Under the pieces are notes generated by a model. That model searched no databases, was not told the DNA's origin, and was given only the letters and a program-made list of their open reading frames with translations. From Candidatus Fermentibacter danicus (GTDB taxonomy: Bacteria; Fermentibacterota; Fermentibacteria; Fermentibacterales; Fermentibacteraceae): DNA of 52,319 bases. Location of the stretch: positions 3,914 through 56,232 of the forward strand of contig LKHC01000095.1 in the NCBI GenBank assembly GCA_001618605.1, in the 5' to 3' direction. Below, piece by piece: positions 26,559 through 34,833 of this stretch (within the stretch, counting starts at the first letter, position 1; each line of letters starts with the position of its first letter). Position numbers and translations under genes: made by a program.

Positions 26559-26598
26559 TTGATAAGTTATCTCTTTTCAAGTCGAATGAAGCCAGATC

Positions 26599-26797
26599 GG
26601 TGTCAGAGGAAAAAACGTCAAAAACTCAGCCTGACAGACTTACAATCCTGTTTTTAGATCAAGATAACGCGGCATTCAATCGGCAGGCGATTCTAGTACT
26701 CAGCGCATTTACGTCATCTATCTCTACCGCGTCACCGTATTCTCAAAAGAAAAATACTCGCGATATTTGAGTATTTGACGTTTTTTCCTCTGACACC
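26599..26797 (+). mobile_element. MITE-like element, copy 2
   Basis: A 199-bp copy of the element at 22425-22621, same orientation, with the same GGTGTCAGAGG/CCTCTGACACC ends and inner hairpin. The inverted ends match slightly better here than in copy 1 (GTCAAA on both arms). The shared segment runs 26592-26801. It lies between the promoter of the second Panacea operon and the thioredoxin-like gene and disrupts no visible gene. The remaining bases of 26489-26848 hold only the promoter and no gene. Confidence 0.8.
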
Positions 26798-26848
26798 GGA
26801 CGCTACAGGCGGGGTTTGGTCCAGATTGTAAAAACGATCTGATAAATG

Positions 26849-27313
26849 TCAGCGCCCAGGGCGCAGAAGTTCGCGCAACTGCTCCTTCGAGGGCACGCTG
26901 CCATGGTGGACTACCACGCCATCCACGACCAGTACCGGTGTCATGTAGTAGCCGACGGAATCCGCCGCACGCGTGCAGGGATCGAGCAGCTCGTCCAGCC
27001 GGGGAGTCCAGGCGTCGGCGATATCCGAGCCGGGGCCGGCGGCCTTCCTTGCACTTTCGATCGTTTCGCGTACCGCATCCCCGTCCAACTCTATGCCGGA
27101 CGCCTTTGACACGTGTTTTGCCGTGCCCACTCTGCGCCCATAGCGTTCGGCGAGTTTCCCGGCCTTCTCATCCTCGAAGGCGCAATGGTCGAGTTCGACC
27201 GGTGTGCCGTCGGCGGCAGCCTGCTCGACCATCCTGCAGAGCAGGGCGCACCTCGGACACGGCGGCTCCGTCCCGATTACAAGAACCTTCACTGGAGTCT
27301 TCGAATCAGTCAT
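26849..27313 (-). CDS. Thioredoxin-like protein with CPRC motif
   Basis: A 154-aa cytoplasmic thioredoxin-fold protein. The redox motif CPRC sits early (EPPCPRCALLC near residue 18) after a first beta strand (VKVLVIGTE), and a conserved cis-proline region is present near the end (YYMTPVLVVDGVVVHHG). This matches the Thioredoxin_3/redox-active disulfide family, with an insertion of about 50 residues. GGAGG precedes ATG 27313. It may reduce a partner enzyme; none is obvious nearby. Confidence 0.75.
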   Translation of the reverse strand: MTDSKTPVKVLVIGTEPPCPRCALLCRMVEQAAADGTPVELDHCAFEDEKAGKLAERYGRRVGTAKHVSKASGIELDGDAVRETIESARKAAGPGSDIADAWTPRLDELLDPCTRAADSVGYYMTPVLVVDGVVVHHGSVPSKEQLRELLRPGR

Positions 27314-27650
27314 TTCATGTCCTCCCCGTCTATAATCTTCTCACTGAAGCCCAAACCGCCCCCTGCCGATCGACTCGTGCCGGTTCTGCAACTCATCGGC
27401 GAGGCCGCCCATGTTCCCGCCTGAAATGCGGCGATCGATCCGGATCAGGCGGGCTCATCGTTGATACATACCTATCGCTCAATCGCATGGACAGGCGCGT
27501 TCACCGTGCAGGGGCATGGGATCGAGGCTTTTCGGGTGTTCGAGACCAGGGAATGGCGCATGGTTGCCTGAAAGGATCAACGAAGACGCCCGCGGCTTCG
27601 CCTTTGAGATCCCGGATGCGGAGCCTTCGGACATACACCGATCTGCTTGC
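27314..27650. other. Gene-free region between divergent genes
   Basis: No credible gene. A minus-strand 23-codon frame (about 27345-27416) has a poor ribosome site and no context. GATCCGGATC near 27436 is a short palindrome of unknown meaning. Confidence 0.35.
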
Positions 27651-27686
27651 TTGACACCCATCTTATTTACTCTGATAATCAGAGTA
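27651..27686 (+). promoter_or_regulatory. Promoter with perfect 8-bp dyad operator
   Basis: TTGACA (27651-27656), a 17-nt spacer and GATAAT (27674-27679). The dyad TACTCTGA-TAA-TCAGAGTA (27668-27686) covers the -10. The winged-helix regulator encoded at 28253, second in the operon, is the likely ligand. Confidence 0.8.
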
Positions 27687-27705
27687 CTCTGGAAAGGAGT
27701 GAGCG

Positions 27706-28272
27706 ATGAATACGAGAGCTGTCGAATCCGATCTCCAGTATGTGAAGGGTCTCGTCGAGAAGGCCGGGCAATCGGGATTGCCGGTGTCGATCTGCCTGCT
27801 GTGGGCGCTGATAGTGCCCATAGGCTTCGGCCTGGCGGACTTCGCGCCCCACGCGACCGGCTGGTTCTGGATGATCGCCGGCCCCCTGGGAGGCATCCTG
27901 AGCGGCTTTCTCGGGCGCAGGGCGGGGCTGCGCATCGGACAGATGGACCGGGAAGAGGGAGTCAGGCACGTTCTGCACTGGGGAGGGATGCTAACCGTCA
28001 TCCTGCTTTCGATAGCACTGGCCGTCCTCGGACATGTCGAGGGGCCCGTACTGGGCGGCATCATCCTGCTGATCGTGGCCATGGGATGGTGGACCGCAGG
28101 AGTTCACTTCGACAGGAGCTTCCTCCTTCCAGGCGGCATAATGATGATTGGATTCCTGGCTGTCATGGCCGGCGTTCGGTATGCCTGGACCGGCACCGGT
28201 GTTCTGATAGCCGTGACTCTGCTGTACACCGCCTTCCGGAAGGGCGCGAAAGATGCCTCACTCGAGGCCTGA
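27706..28272 (+). CDS. Integral membrane protein (188 aa) paired with winged-helix regulator
   Basis: A membrane protein with about five or six hydrophobic segments (for example residues 27-45, 50-68, 90-112, 115-130 and 140-178) and short polar ends. I do not recognise a family with a known function. AAAGGAG precedes ATG 27706. It is cotranscribed with, and overlaps by 20 nt, the winged-helix regulator that follows, an arrangement typical of small self-regulated membrane stress modules. Confidence 0.75.
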   Translation: MNTRAVESDLQYVKGLVEKAGQSGLPVSICLLWALIVPIGFGLADFAPHATGWFWMIAGPLGGILSGFLGRRAGLRIGQMDREEGVRHVLHWGGMLTVILLSIALAVLGHVEGPVLGGIILLIVAMGWWTAGVHFDRSFLLPGGIMMIGFLAVMAGVRYAWTGTGVLIAVTLLYTAFRKGAKDASLEA

Positions 28273-28603
28273 CGGCGACGAGGGGCTGAAGGCCGTGCTT
28301 GACGGCATGAACGGCCTGCTCATGCATCGCGTGAGGCTGGGAATCTGCGTGCTGCTCACCAGGCATTCGGCCCTGTCATTCTCGCGCCTCAAGGAGCTTC
28401 TCGAGGAGACGGACGGCAGCCTGGGCGCACAGCTCCGCGGGCTCGAGGAAGGAGGCTTCATCGTCTCGAAAAAGGAGTTCCGCAACCGGCGGCCGGTGAC
28501 CTGGTACAGCCTCACCGCCGAAGGCAGGAAGCGCCTCGAGAAGCATCTGGAAGCCCTCGCCCGCATGATCGGGGGATGCGAACCCATCGATCGAACCCGG
28601 TAG
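28253..28603 (+). CDS. Winged-helix transcriptional regulator (HTH_34-like)
   Basis: A 116-aa single-domain repressor. The pattern HRVRLGICVLLTRHSALSF, then LKELLEETDGSLGAQLRGLEEGGFI, then TWYSLTAEGRKRLEKHLEAL fits the HTH_34/ArsR-like winged-helix family found beside small membrane proteins. It starts inside the upstream membrane-protein gene. The likely operator is the dyad over the -10 at 27668-27686. No metal- or ligand-binding cysteines are evident. Confidence 0.85.
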   Translation: MPHSRPDGDEGLKAVLDGMNGLLMHRVRLGICVLLTRHSALSFSRLKELLEETDGSLGAQLRGLEEGGFIVSKKEFRNRRPVTWYSLTAEGRKRLEKHLEALARMIGGCEPIDRTR

Positions 28604-28620
28604 ATACGGCAGGGACATCG

Positions 28621-28653
28621 GGGCCTGACGGCGGCTTCAACGCAGTCAGGCCC
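28621..28653 (+). terminator. Terminator-like hairpin
   Basis: GGGCCTGAC (28621-28629) and GTCAGGCCC (28645-28653) form a perfect 9-bp stem with a 15-nt loop, 17 nt after the regulator stop. No T-run follows. Confidence 0.6.
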
Positions 28654-29022
28654 TCCCGCCCGCCTGCCACGCGGTCGACGAATCGATTGCGGACACCTAC
28701 GCTTCATGGAACCGTCCAGACGATATTATCGTCGGAGGCCTCCACGGGTTCTGCGGTGAGTTCCGTCGGATCGAAGTGCGGCGTCAGCGGGTCGAAGGAT
28801 AAGCGGATTTATTTCGATCCGGTCCGGGTTCGAGAACCATTTGCCGCCGGGCGGGTTAGGATTGATGATCGAAATAGTTGAAACGGCGGAACGGCACTAT
28901 ACCGGACGAATTGCGAGGATCCAGGCTGAAACCCCCGGCGACGGCACCGCCTGTCCGCTGTGGCCCGGTCAGCAATAAAAGTTTCTTTCCCGTCGCAAAG
29001 GCGGTCCAAAAACGGAGGAAAA
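28654..29022. other. Gene-free stretch before the M16 peptidase gene
   Basis: No gene with start and ribosome site was seen. It ends with GGAGG just before ATG 29023. A promoter is expected but no convincing -35/-10 pair was found. Confidence 0.35.
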
Positions 29023-31689
29023 ATGGGCAGGTTCCTGATTCTCTGCTTGATCTTGTCGGTATGCGCCCGCGGGGCGGAGCCCTCGGTGACCGTGCTCGAC
29101 AACGGGCTGACCGTGATTCTCCAGGAGATGCACTACGCGCCCACCGTTGCCGTCGTGGTCGTCTACGACGTCGGATCGCGCAACGAGACGGAAGACATAG
29201 CGGGCATCAGTCACTTCCTCGAGCACATGATGTTCAACGGTACGCCCTCGATGCCGGGCCAGAGGTTCTGGCAGATCGTGCATAGGAACGGCGGGTATGC
29301 CAACGCCGGCACGGGCTACGACATGACTTCCTACTTTCTGTACATGCCAGCGAGTGCCCTGGAGGAGGCCCTGGCCATCGAGAGCGACAGGATGGCGAAC
29401 CTCCTCCTCGACCCGTACGAGGTCGCTCAGGAGATAGGAGTGGTGACCGACGAATGGCGCCTGAGCCAGGACAGCCCCTTCACTGCACTCCTCAATGCCG
29501 CCGACTCCGTCTATTACGGGGACACTCCCTACTCGATGAAGCCCATAGGCACCAGCGAAACCATCGCCGCATTCGACAGCGTGAAGGTTTCAAACTACTA
29601 CCGGACCTGGTATTCACCCTGCAACGCCGTTCTGGCCGTGGTCGGCGACTTCGACAGCGCGGAAGCTCTCGAGGCTGTGGAGAGGCTGTTCGGCCCCATC
29701 CCCGCCGGGAATACGCCGGATGTCGAGTTCGAGGAGGCGCCTCCGCTCACGGGCAGATCCGAAGTGACGGTCGAGTTCCCCGCCGAGGCCGACCGTGCGC
29801 TGATCTATTTCGACGGCTGCAGTTACTCTGATCCGGACTACCCGGCGCTCGTGGCGATCGCCGACTACTTCAGCAACGGCCGCAACGCATGGTTCCAGGA
29901 GAACCTGATCGCGACCGGTCTGGCCACGGAAGCATGGGCGTGGCCCCCCTACAACACCGGAAGGAGCCCTTTCGTCATCTATCTCCAGCCGGCCCCCGGA
30001 GTGTCCCTGGACACTCTCGAGGAGATCGTTCTGGACGAGGCCTTCCGCCTGACCCGCGAACCCCTCGATCCCGACAGGCTGGACGTGATAACCGGGTACT
30101 ACGCCGGCAGTCAGGTGATGAGCGAGGACAACCCCCTTTCGGTGGCGATGCAGCTCGCCTTCAGCATGACCGAGAGCGGTGATCCGCTCGCTCACGTACG
30201 GCTTCGTGACAGCGTCATGGCGCTGACCCCGGAGCAGGTCATGGACGTCGCTTCAAGGCATTTCTCACCCGACCGCATGGTGGCAGCCGTACTGCGCGCA
30301 CAGCCGGGCGGATCCGGAAGCGGGACATCCTTCGAGGGCGTCACGGATGACATCGAGGTGCCCCAGGTGACGGACTGGGAGGGGCTCGATCTGGACCCGG
30401 CGGGCCTGGTGGCGCCTGAGCGCTCCGTGTCCGAAGGTACGGTCAGATATGAACTCGACAACGGTCTCACGCTTCTCGTGAAGGAGGACCACAGCTTCCC
30501 GATCATAGAGATCATGGCCACCGTGCCGATGGGCGACTGCAGGACCGACGACGGAAACTCCGGCATCTCCGCACTTGTTGCGGAGACGATGCAGTGGGGT
30601 GCAAACGGCATGAGCCAGTCGGAATTCTCTTCGAGGCTGATGCGAACCGGTGGCGGAATCTGGTTGAGCCCCACGACCGAGTTCACCCTGGGCAACTGCT
30701 TCGGGCCCAGCGAGCACACTGCACTCTACTTCGAATCGCTCGCCGATATGCTGATCCGCCCGAACCTGCTGGAGCCGGACTTCGAGCAGGTGCGCGACCT
30801 GATGGTGGATAAGTACCGGCTCATGCGTGAGGATCCCATGAGCCTCGCCTCGTCGCGGTTCGGATCGGTTCTGTTCGAGGAGGGCTCTAGATGGCAGGCC
30901 GATACGGCGAAGGTCGCCGGGATCGATTATCAGGAGATGACGGCCTGGTACGGGCTCTGCGTCCGCCCCGGGGGTTCGGTCATCGCGGTGGTGGGCGACA
31001 TCACGCCGGGCGAGGCGCTCGGTTTCGTCGAGGAGTACTTCGGGGAATGGAGCGATCCGGACGAGCCCCTGCCCCCGGCGCGGCAGCTCGTGTTCAGGTC
31101 CGGCCCCGGCGAGACTCTTGTCGAAACCCTCGAAGGGCGCATCGAGGCGGGCGTAGTGTTCGGCTGCGAGGCTCCGGCCTATGGCTCCCCGGACTACCAG
31201 GCCTTCAGGATGATGACGAGCATCCTTGGCGGCGGCATCAGCTCCCGGATGGGCATGAACCTCCGCGAGAGGCAGGGGCTGACCTACTCGGTCGGTGCAT
31301 ATGTGCAGAGCGCGATCAATGCATCCCCGACGGCCTTCATCGCCGTGTTCATGACCGGAGCCCCGTTCGCATCGAGGGCGCTCGAGGCCGCGCAGCAGGA
31401 ATGCGCCCTGATGGCCGCCGAGGGCGTGCAGCCGGAGGAACTGATCCTCAGGCAGTACATGAATGTCGGGCAGCACTCCATGGGATTCGACACATACAAA
31501 GAGGTGGTGCGGTATCTCGCCACGAGAGAGTCGCTGGGACTACCCCTGGATTCCGACCTCTCGAATCTGCGCGAGATCCTCTCCCTCGACGCGGACGACA
31601 TCAAGGACGTCGCCGCCAGGTACTTCACCGGCGAATGGTTCGTATCGGCCGCCGGCGGTATCGACGAGAATCTCCAGCCGCTGGAATAG
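29023..31689 (+). CDS. Exported M16 (pitrilysin-type) zinc peptidase with two M16 repeats
   Basis: An 888-aa exported peptidase. The signal peptide (MGRFLILCLILSVCARG) is followed by an active M16 half with the inverted zinc motif HFLEH (His64, Glu67, His68) and a downstream acidic helix for the third ligand (region EIGVVTDEWRLSQD). The second half (from about residue 470) lacks HxxEH and is the inactive partner that closes the chamber. GGAGG lies before ATG 29023; the longer ORF upstream has no ribosome site. The likely role is peptide breakdown in the periplasm. A strong hairpin follows. Confidence 0.9.
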   Translation: MGRFLILCLILSVCARGAEPSVTVLDNGLTVILQEMHYAPTVAVVVVYDVGSRNETEDIAGISHFLEHMMFNGTPSMPGQRFWQIVHRNGGYANAGTGYDMTSYFLYMPASALEEALAIESDRMANLLLDPYEVAQEIGVVTDEWRLSQDSPFTALLNAADSVYYGDTPYSMKPIGTSETIAAFDSVKVSNYYRTWYSPCNAVLAVVGDFDSAEALEAVERLFGPIPAGNTPDVEFEEAPPLTGRSEVTVEFPAEADRALIYFDGCSYSDPDYPALVAIADYFSNGRNAWFQENLIATGLATEAWAWPPYNTGRSPFVIYLQPAPGVSLDTLEEIVLDEAFRLTREPLDPDRLDVITGYYAGSQVMSEDNPLSVAMQLAFSMTESGDPLAHVRLRDSVMALTPEQVMDVASRHFSPDRMVAAVLRAQPGGSGSGTSFEGVTDDIEVPQVTDWEGLDLDPAGLVAPERSVSEGTVRYELDNGLTLLVKEDHSFPIIEIMATVPMGDCRTDDGNSGISALVAETMQWGANGMSQSEFSSRLMRTGGGIWLSPTTEFTLGNCFGPSEHTALYFESLADMLIRPNLLEPDFEQVRDLMVDKYRLMREDPMSLASSRFGSVLFEEGSRWQADTAKVAGIDYQEMTAWYGLCVRPGGSVIAVVGDITPGEALGFVEEYFGEWSDPDEPLPPARQLVFRSGPGETLVETLEGRIEAGVVFGCEAPAYGSPDYQAFRMMTSILGGGISSRMGMNLRERQGLTYSVGAYVQSAINASPTAFIAVFMTGAPFASRALEAAQQECALMAAEGVQPEELILRQYMNVGQHSMGFDTYKEVVRYLATRESLGLPLDSDLSNLREILSLDADDIKDVAARYFTGEWFVSAAGGIDENLQPLE

Positions 31690-31704
31690 GCTTTCCGATG
31701 ATCC

Positions 31705-31730
31705 GGCGCCGGCCCGCCCGGGCCGGCGCC
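31705..31730 (+). terminator. Strong GC-rich terminator hairpin
   Basis: GGCGCCGGCCC (31705-31715) and GGGCCGGCGCC (31720-31730) form a perfect 11-bp stem with a 4-nt loop, 15 nt after the peptidase stop. No T-run follows. Confidence 0.75.
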
Positions 31731-31757
31731 TCCTCCGGTCCTTACTCCCAGGTTAGA

Positions 31758-31786
31758 TTGACTGGCCTGGGGTGCGGGTGTATCCT
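31758..31786 (+). promoter_or_regulatory. Sigma70-type promoter for the lipoprotein gene
   Basis: TTGACT (31758-31763), a 17-nt spacer and TATCCT (31781-31786). The leader to GTG 31825 is about 30 nt and contains AGGAGG. Confidence 0.6.
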
Positions 31787-31824
31787 GAATGCAGGATAGT
31801 CCAATCCGGGAGTCAGGAGGCCCT

Positions 31825-32274
31825 GTGCGCAGAATTCTGGTTTCGTCGTTACTCATCTCTCCAGTCCTGCTGACCTTGTCCTGCGGGACGGAGGTCACGC
31901 GGATCACACCCGTGGTCGACACCGGCACGATCCGCGGCCGGCTCTCCTTCCCCGGCGAGTATCTCGAACCCCAACGCGTGGTCGCGTTCGATGCCGGCAC
32001 CCTCGAGCCCGTAGCGTCCGTTAACACCGATGGAGGCCAGGCATCCTATGTGCTCCGGGTTCCGGAGGGGAACTACGTAGTGGTTTCGTATCCCCGCGAC
32101 CCAGGACTGTCGGGTTTCGTCGCGGGATATTCCAGGGCGGTGCCCGCCAGCCTGATGTACGGTTTCGAAGACCACTCCCTGATCACCGTCGAGGTCGGGG
32201 CTGGCGAAGTCGTGTCGGGTATCGACCCGACCGACTGGTACGCTCCGGAGGGCTCGTTCCCATCTGCACCCTGA
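31825..32274 (+). CDS. Predicted lipoprotein with carboxypeptidase-regulatory-like beta domain
   Basis: A 149-aa lipoprotein. GTG 31825 follows AGGAGG at good spacing and gives a clean signal peptide (VRRILVSSLLISPVLLTLSC) with the lipobox LTLSC. An earlier ATG (31789) would add 12 unneeded residues. The mature part looks like one small beta-sandwich, with TIRGRLSFPGEYLEPQRVVAF and YVLRVPEGNYVVVSYP, the pattern of CarboxypepD_reg-like domains. The function is unknown, probably outer-surface structural. Confidence 0.7.
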   Translation: MRRILVSSLLISPVLLTLSCGTEVTRITPVVDTGTIRGRLSFPGEYLEPQRVVAFDAGTLEPVASVNTDGGQASYVLRVPEGNYVVVSYPRDPGLSGFVAGYSRAVPASLMYGFEDHSLITVEVGAGEVVSGIDPTDWYAPEGSFPSAP

Positions 32275-32332
32275 ACAGGTCGAGGCATACAGCAGGGTCG
32301 ATGCCGTTCTGAAATGGCGAGACGACCGGCGG

Positions 32333-32821
32333 TCAGCCCTCCGGCAGGGTCACGATCCTGTCGGCCAGGGAGTCATTGTCCACGTCAAACCGTGAAGCCC
32401 ATGCGGTTCCCGCAACACCCGGGAGGACTCTTGCTCCCTTCCTGTGCAGGACTCCGCCGATGGCCGACATGCCCTGGAGTCCTCCCAGCAGCTCGAACCT
32501 GAGATCCGCCGTGGTGAACGGGAGTGCCTTCACTCCAGCCAGGTCGTCTGGTTCGGAGGCAAAGGCGGGGGTGACTGGAGACATCCCGAAGGCCCAGATC
32601 GGCCCGCCTGCCAGCAGCGCATCGTAACCCTGCAGTCGGGCGCGGGGCCCCTTCCTGATCAGGCGGCCCGTGTCAAGAATGCCTCGATGAAGACAACGAC
32701 CGCTTTCCGCAGCGGGCAGAAGCACCCGTTTCGATTGACCCTGGAGGAACCGCGTCTCCATAATCCGTCCGGTTACACTCGGTGCCGCGCCGATTACCGC
32801 GGCCGTCCTCATGGAGGTCTT
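32333..32821 (-). pseudogene. Flavodoxin-family remnant with lost N-terminus
   Basis: The C-terminal half clearly fits flavodoxin-like proteins: YDALLAGGPIWAFGMSP, then LAGVKALPFTT, GGLQGMSAIGGVLHRKGARVL. The N-terminal half, which should carry the phosphate loop S-x-T-G-N-T, is absent or scrambled. A different frame on the same strand reads KAVVVFIEAFL just upstream of the good part, which points to at least one frameshift. The open frame itself extends to 32857. It probably no longer makes a working FMN protein. Confidence 0.5.
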
Positions 32822-32865
32822 CATCGGAGATTCATGGGCGGGATGACGGACGCTCATTGCATCAT

Positions 32866-34212
32866 ATGGCCGTCGAGGTGAAATCCACCTGGAGATCCAT
32901 GTCGGCGGTGGTTCTGATGCTGCTGCTCACCCTGTCCGGGTGCGGCGGGTATGCCAGGCCGAACATCCTCCTGGTGCTGATCGATACCGCAAGATCGGAC
33001 CACCTGAGCTGCTACGGGTACGGGAGGGAGACCACCCCGCACCTGGACAGCCTCGCGGAGGCAGGAGCCAGGTTCTCGAGGGCCATGAGCGGCAGCCCGT
33101 GGACTCTCCCCTCCATGGCTACGATTTTCACCGGCCTCCCGGAGAGGGCCCACAGGGCCCGCCTCAGCGATGGAACGTTCTTCGGCGTGGATCCTGCTCT
33201 GCCCTACCTGCCGGAACTGCTCGCCAGAAGCGGCTACAGCACCGCGGCCTTCTTCAACGTCATCTACATGAGTGAACACTTCGGATTCCACAGGGGGTTC
33301 AACCACTTCGACTGCCAGGGGATCGAGGAGGTAACCCTGAGCAGGACCGCCTGCGCGACCGTAGATGCCTTCCTGTCATGGCTGGACACACGGGATGACG
33401 ACGCCCCGTTCTTCGCCGCGGTCCACTTCTTCGATCCCCATGCGACCTACGATCCACCGGCCCCCTACGACACCCTTTTCGCCGATCCGGGGTACAGCGG
33501 GCGATTCGACAACACATGGAGAGTGATGGCGGACATGTTCGAGGCCAACTCCGGTGCTGTCGTCATCGATTCGGCCGGGGTCCGCAACCTCGTCGATCTT
33601 TACGACGGTGAGCTGGCCTATACGGACGCCGAGATCGGCAGGCTGCTGGCTTCCCTCCGTGCAGGCGGGTACGATGGGAACACGCTGGTGATCATCATCG
33701 GCGACCACGGGGAGGAGTTCGGCGAGCACGGCAGGTTCACCCACGGGCATTCGCTCCAAGCCGAGCTGCTGGACGTTCCGCTCATCCTGTCCGGCCCGGG
33801 TGTCCCGCAGGGCATGGTCCGGAACGGACCGGCAGGGTCCATCGATATCGCGCCCACGATACTGGCGGCCGCAGGCCTCGAACCACCGGCGGGTCTTCCC
33901 GGGAGGGATCTGCTCCTGCCCGGGGAGGACGAAGAGAGGATTCTCGCCGCGAGCGGACTCGGCGGCGGGGAGGCACGACAGGCTTGCGTGCGGCGGGGCG
34001 ACAGCAAGGTGATCTGGGACTCCGACACGGACGAGGCCGTCATGTTCGACCTGGTCTCGGACCCCGGTGAGAGGGAGCCCCTCCCTCCAGACGGCGAACT
34101 GCTCGACTCCGTATTGGTCTATTGGGCGACTCCGCCGGAAGGACACCCCGGAGCCGTCCCCTGGAGCAGCGCTGTCACGGATCAGCTCAGGGATCTCGGT
34201 TACATCAGATAA
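32866..34212 (+). CDS. Sulfatase-like hydrolase, predicted lipoprotein
   Basis: A 448-aa member of the alkaline phosphatase/sulfatase superfamily. After a signal with lipobox LTLSGC come the metal-binding strand NILLVLIDTARSDHLSCYGY, the nucleophile region SPWTLPSMATIFTG and the second metal motif IIGDHGEEFGEHG with HGHS. The nucleophile motif lacks the C/S-x-P-x-R needed for formylglycine, so Thr or Ser is the probable nucleophile and phosphoester or phosphonate cleavage is more likely than sulfate. Start: ATG 32866 keeps a basic n-region; GTG 32878 and ATG 32899 are alternatives. Its substrate is unknown. Confidence 0.82.
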   Translation: MAVEVKSTWRSMSAVVLMLLLTLSGCGGYARPNILLVLIDTARSDHLSCYGYGRETTPHLDSLAEAGARFSRAMSGSPWTLPSMATIFTGLPERAHRARLSDGTFFGVDPALPYLPELLARSGYSTAAFFNVIYMSEHFGFHRGFNHFDCQGIEEVTLSRTACATVDAFLSWLDTRDDDAPFFAAVHFFDPHATYDPPAPYDTLFADPGYSGRFDNTWRVMADMFEANSGAVVIDSAGVRNLVDLYDGELAYTDAEIGRLLASLRAGGYDGNTLVIIIGDHGEEFGEHGRFTHGHSLQAELLDVPLILSGPGVPQGMVRNGPAGSIDIAPTILAAAGLEPPAGLPGRDLLLPGEDEERILAASGLGGGEARQACVRRGDSKVIWDSDTDEAVMFDLVSDPGEREPLPPDGELLDSVLVYWATPPEGHPGAVPWSSAVTDQLRDLGYIR

Positions 34213-34640
34213 ATCCGAGCCTCCCGCCCGATCCCGCCCCCTGTCGGATCGAATAGACCAGGTCGGTGCCATGGCAGCGGACGTGGAGCCTGTCGCCGGC
34301 GATATACAGGAACTCCGGCGCGGTTTCGACGGGGATCCTCTCGGTGGTGTGACCTGTGTGCCGGTTGAGGATGCAGATGAAGTCGTTCTCTCCCATGAAG
34401 CCGTAGCCTGAGATGATGGCGTCGCCCTCCACAACGTAGTTCTAGGAGTTGCTCACGAGTGGTTAGCTCCTCCTCTACATCTGCCGGGCCGTGGGCATAG
34501 GTCAGGAAGTCGAGGACTGCCGTGGGTCCGGATCCGTCGGATCGAGGTACAGGGCCAGGAGCCTCGGGCACTGCACGACGCCGTTATCGGTGGGGTGGAT
34601 CGCTGTAAATCGCAATGTCGGCGGCTTCTCCGGTTCGATT
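34205..34640 (-). pseudogene. Decayed beta-propeller-like gene with multiple frameshifts
   Basis: Three or four reading frames on the minus strand join into one plausible protein. From the 5' side: NRTGEAADIAIYSDPPH, then TDNGVVQCPRLLALYLDPTD, then AVLDFLTYAHGPADVEEELT, then an open frame to 34205 containing GDAIISGYGFMGENDFIC, RHTGHTTERIPVE and HVRCHGTDLVYSI. Each piece has host-like codons and ends where the next begins. The last piece resembles one blade of a WD40/PQQ-like propeller. The far end overlaps the sulfatase-like gene by 8 nt. Sequencing error could mimic this, but several shifts in 400 bp favour decay. Confidence 0.5.
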
Positions 34641-34833
34641 GACCCGACAGGTGCCTGCGCATATCATGCGCAGCAGGATCATCCGAACCAGGCATGAACA
34701 GGCTTCTTTCCGGGGATTGTCGCCGTATCACCGGCGTCCACCCCCGGCCATGCGGAGAGGAGCCCTTCCGTTTGCGGCCTGCCGTTTCCTCTTCGGCGGC
34801 GGGAGCCGGGTTTCCACACCATCGGAGGCATTG

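Noticed and set aside
27345-27416. 23-codon minus-strand leader peptide before the thioredoxin-like gene
   Set aside because: Weak ribosome site and no regulatory hairpin or codon pattern to support it.
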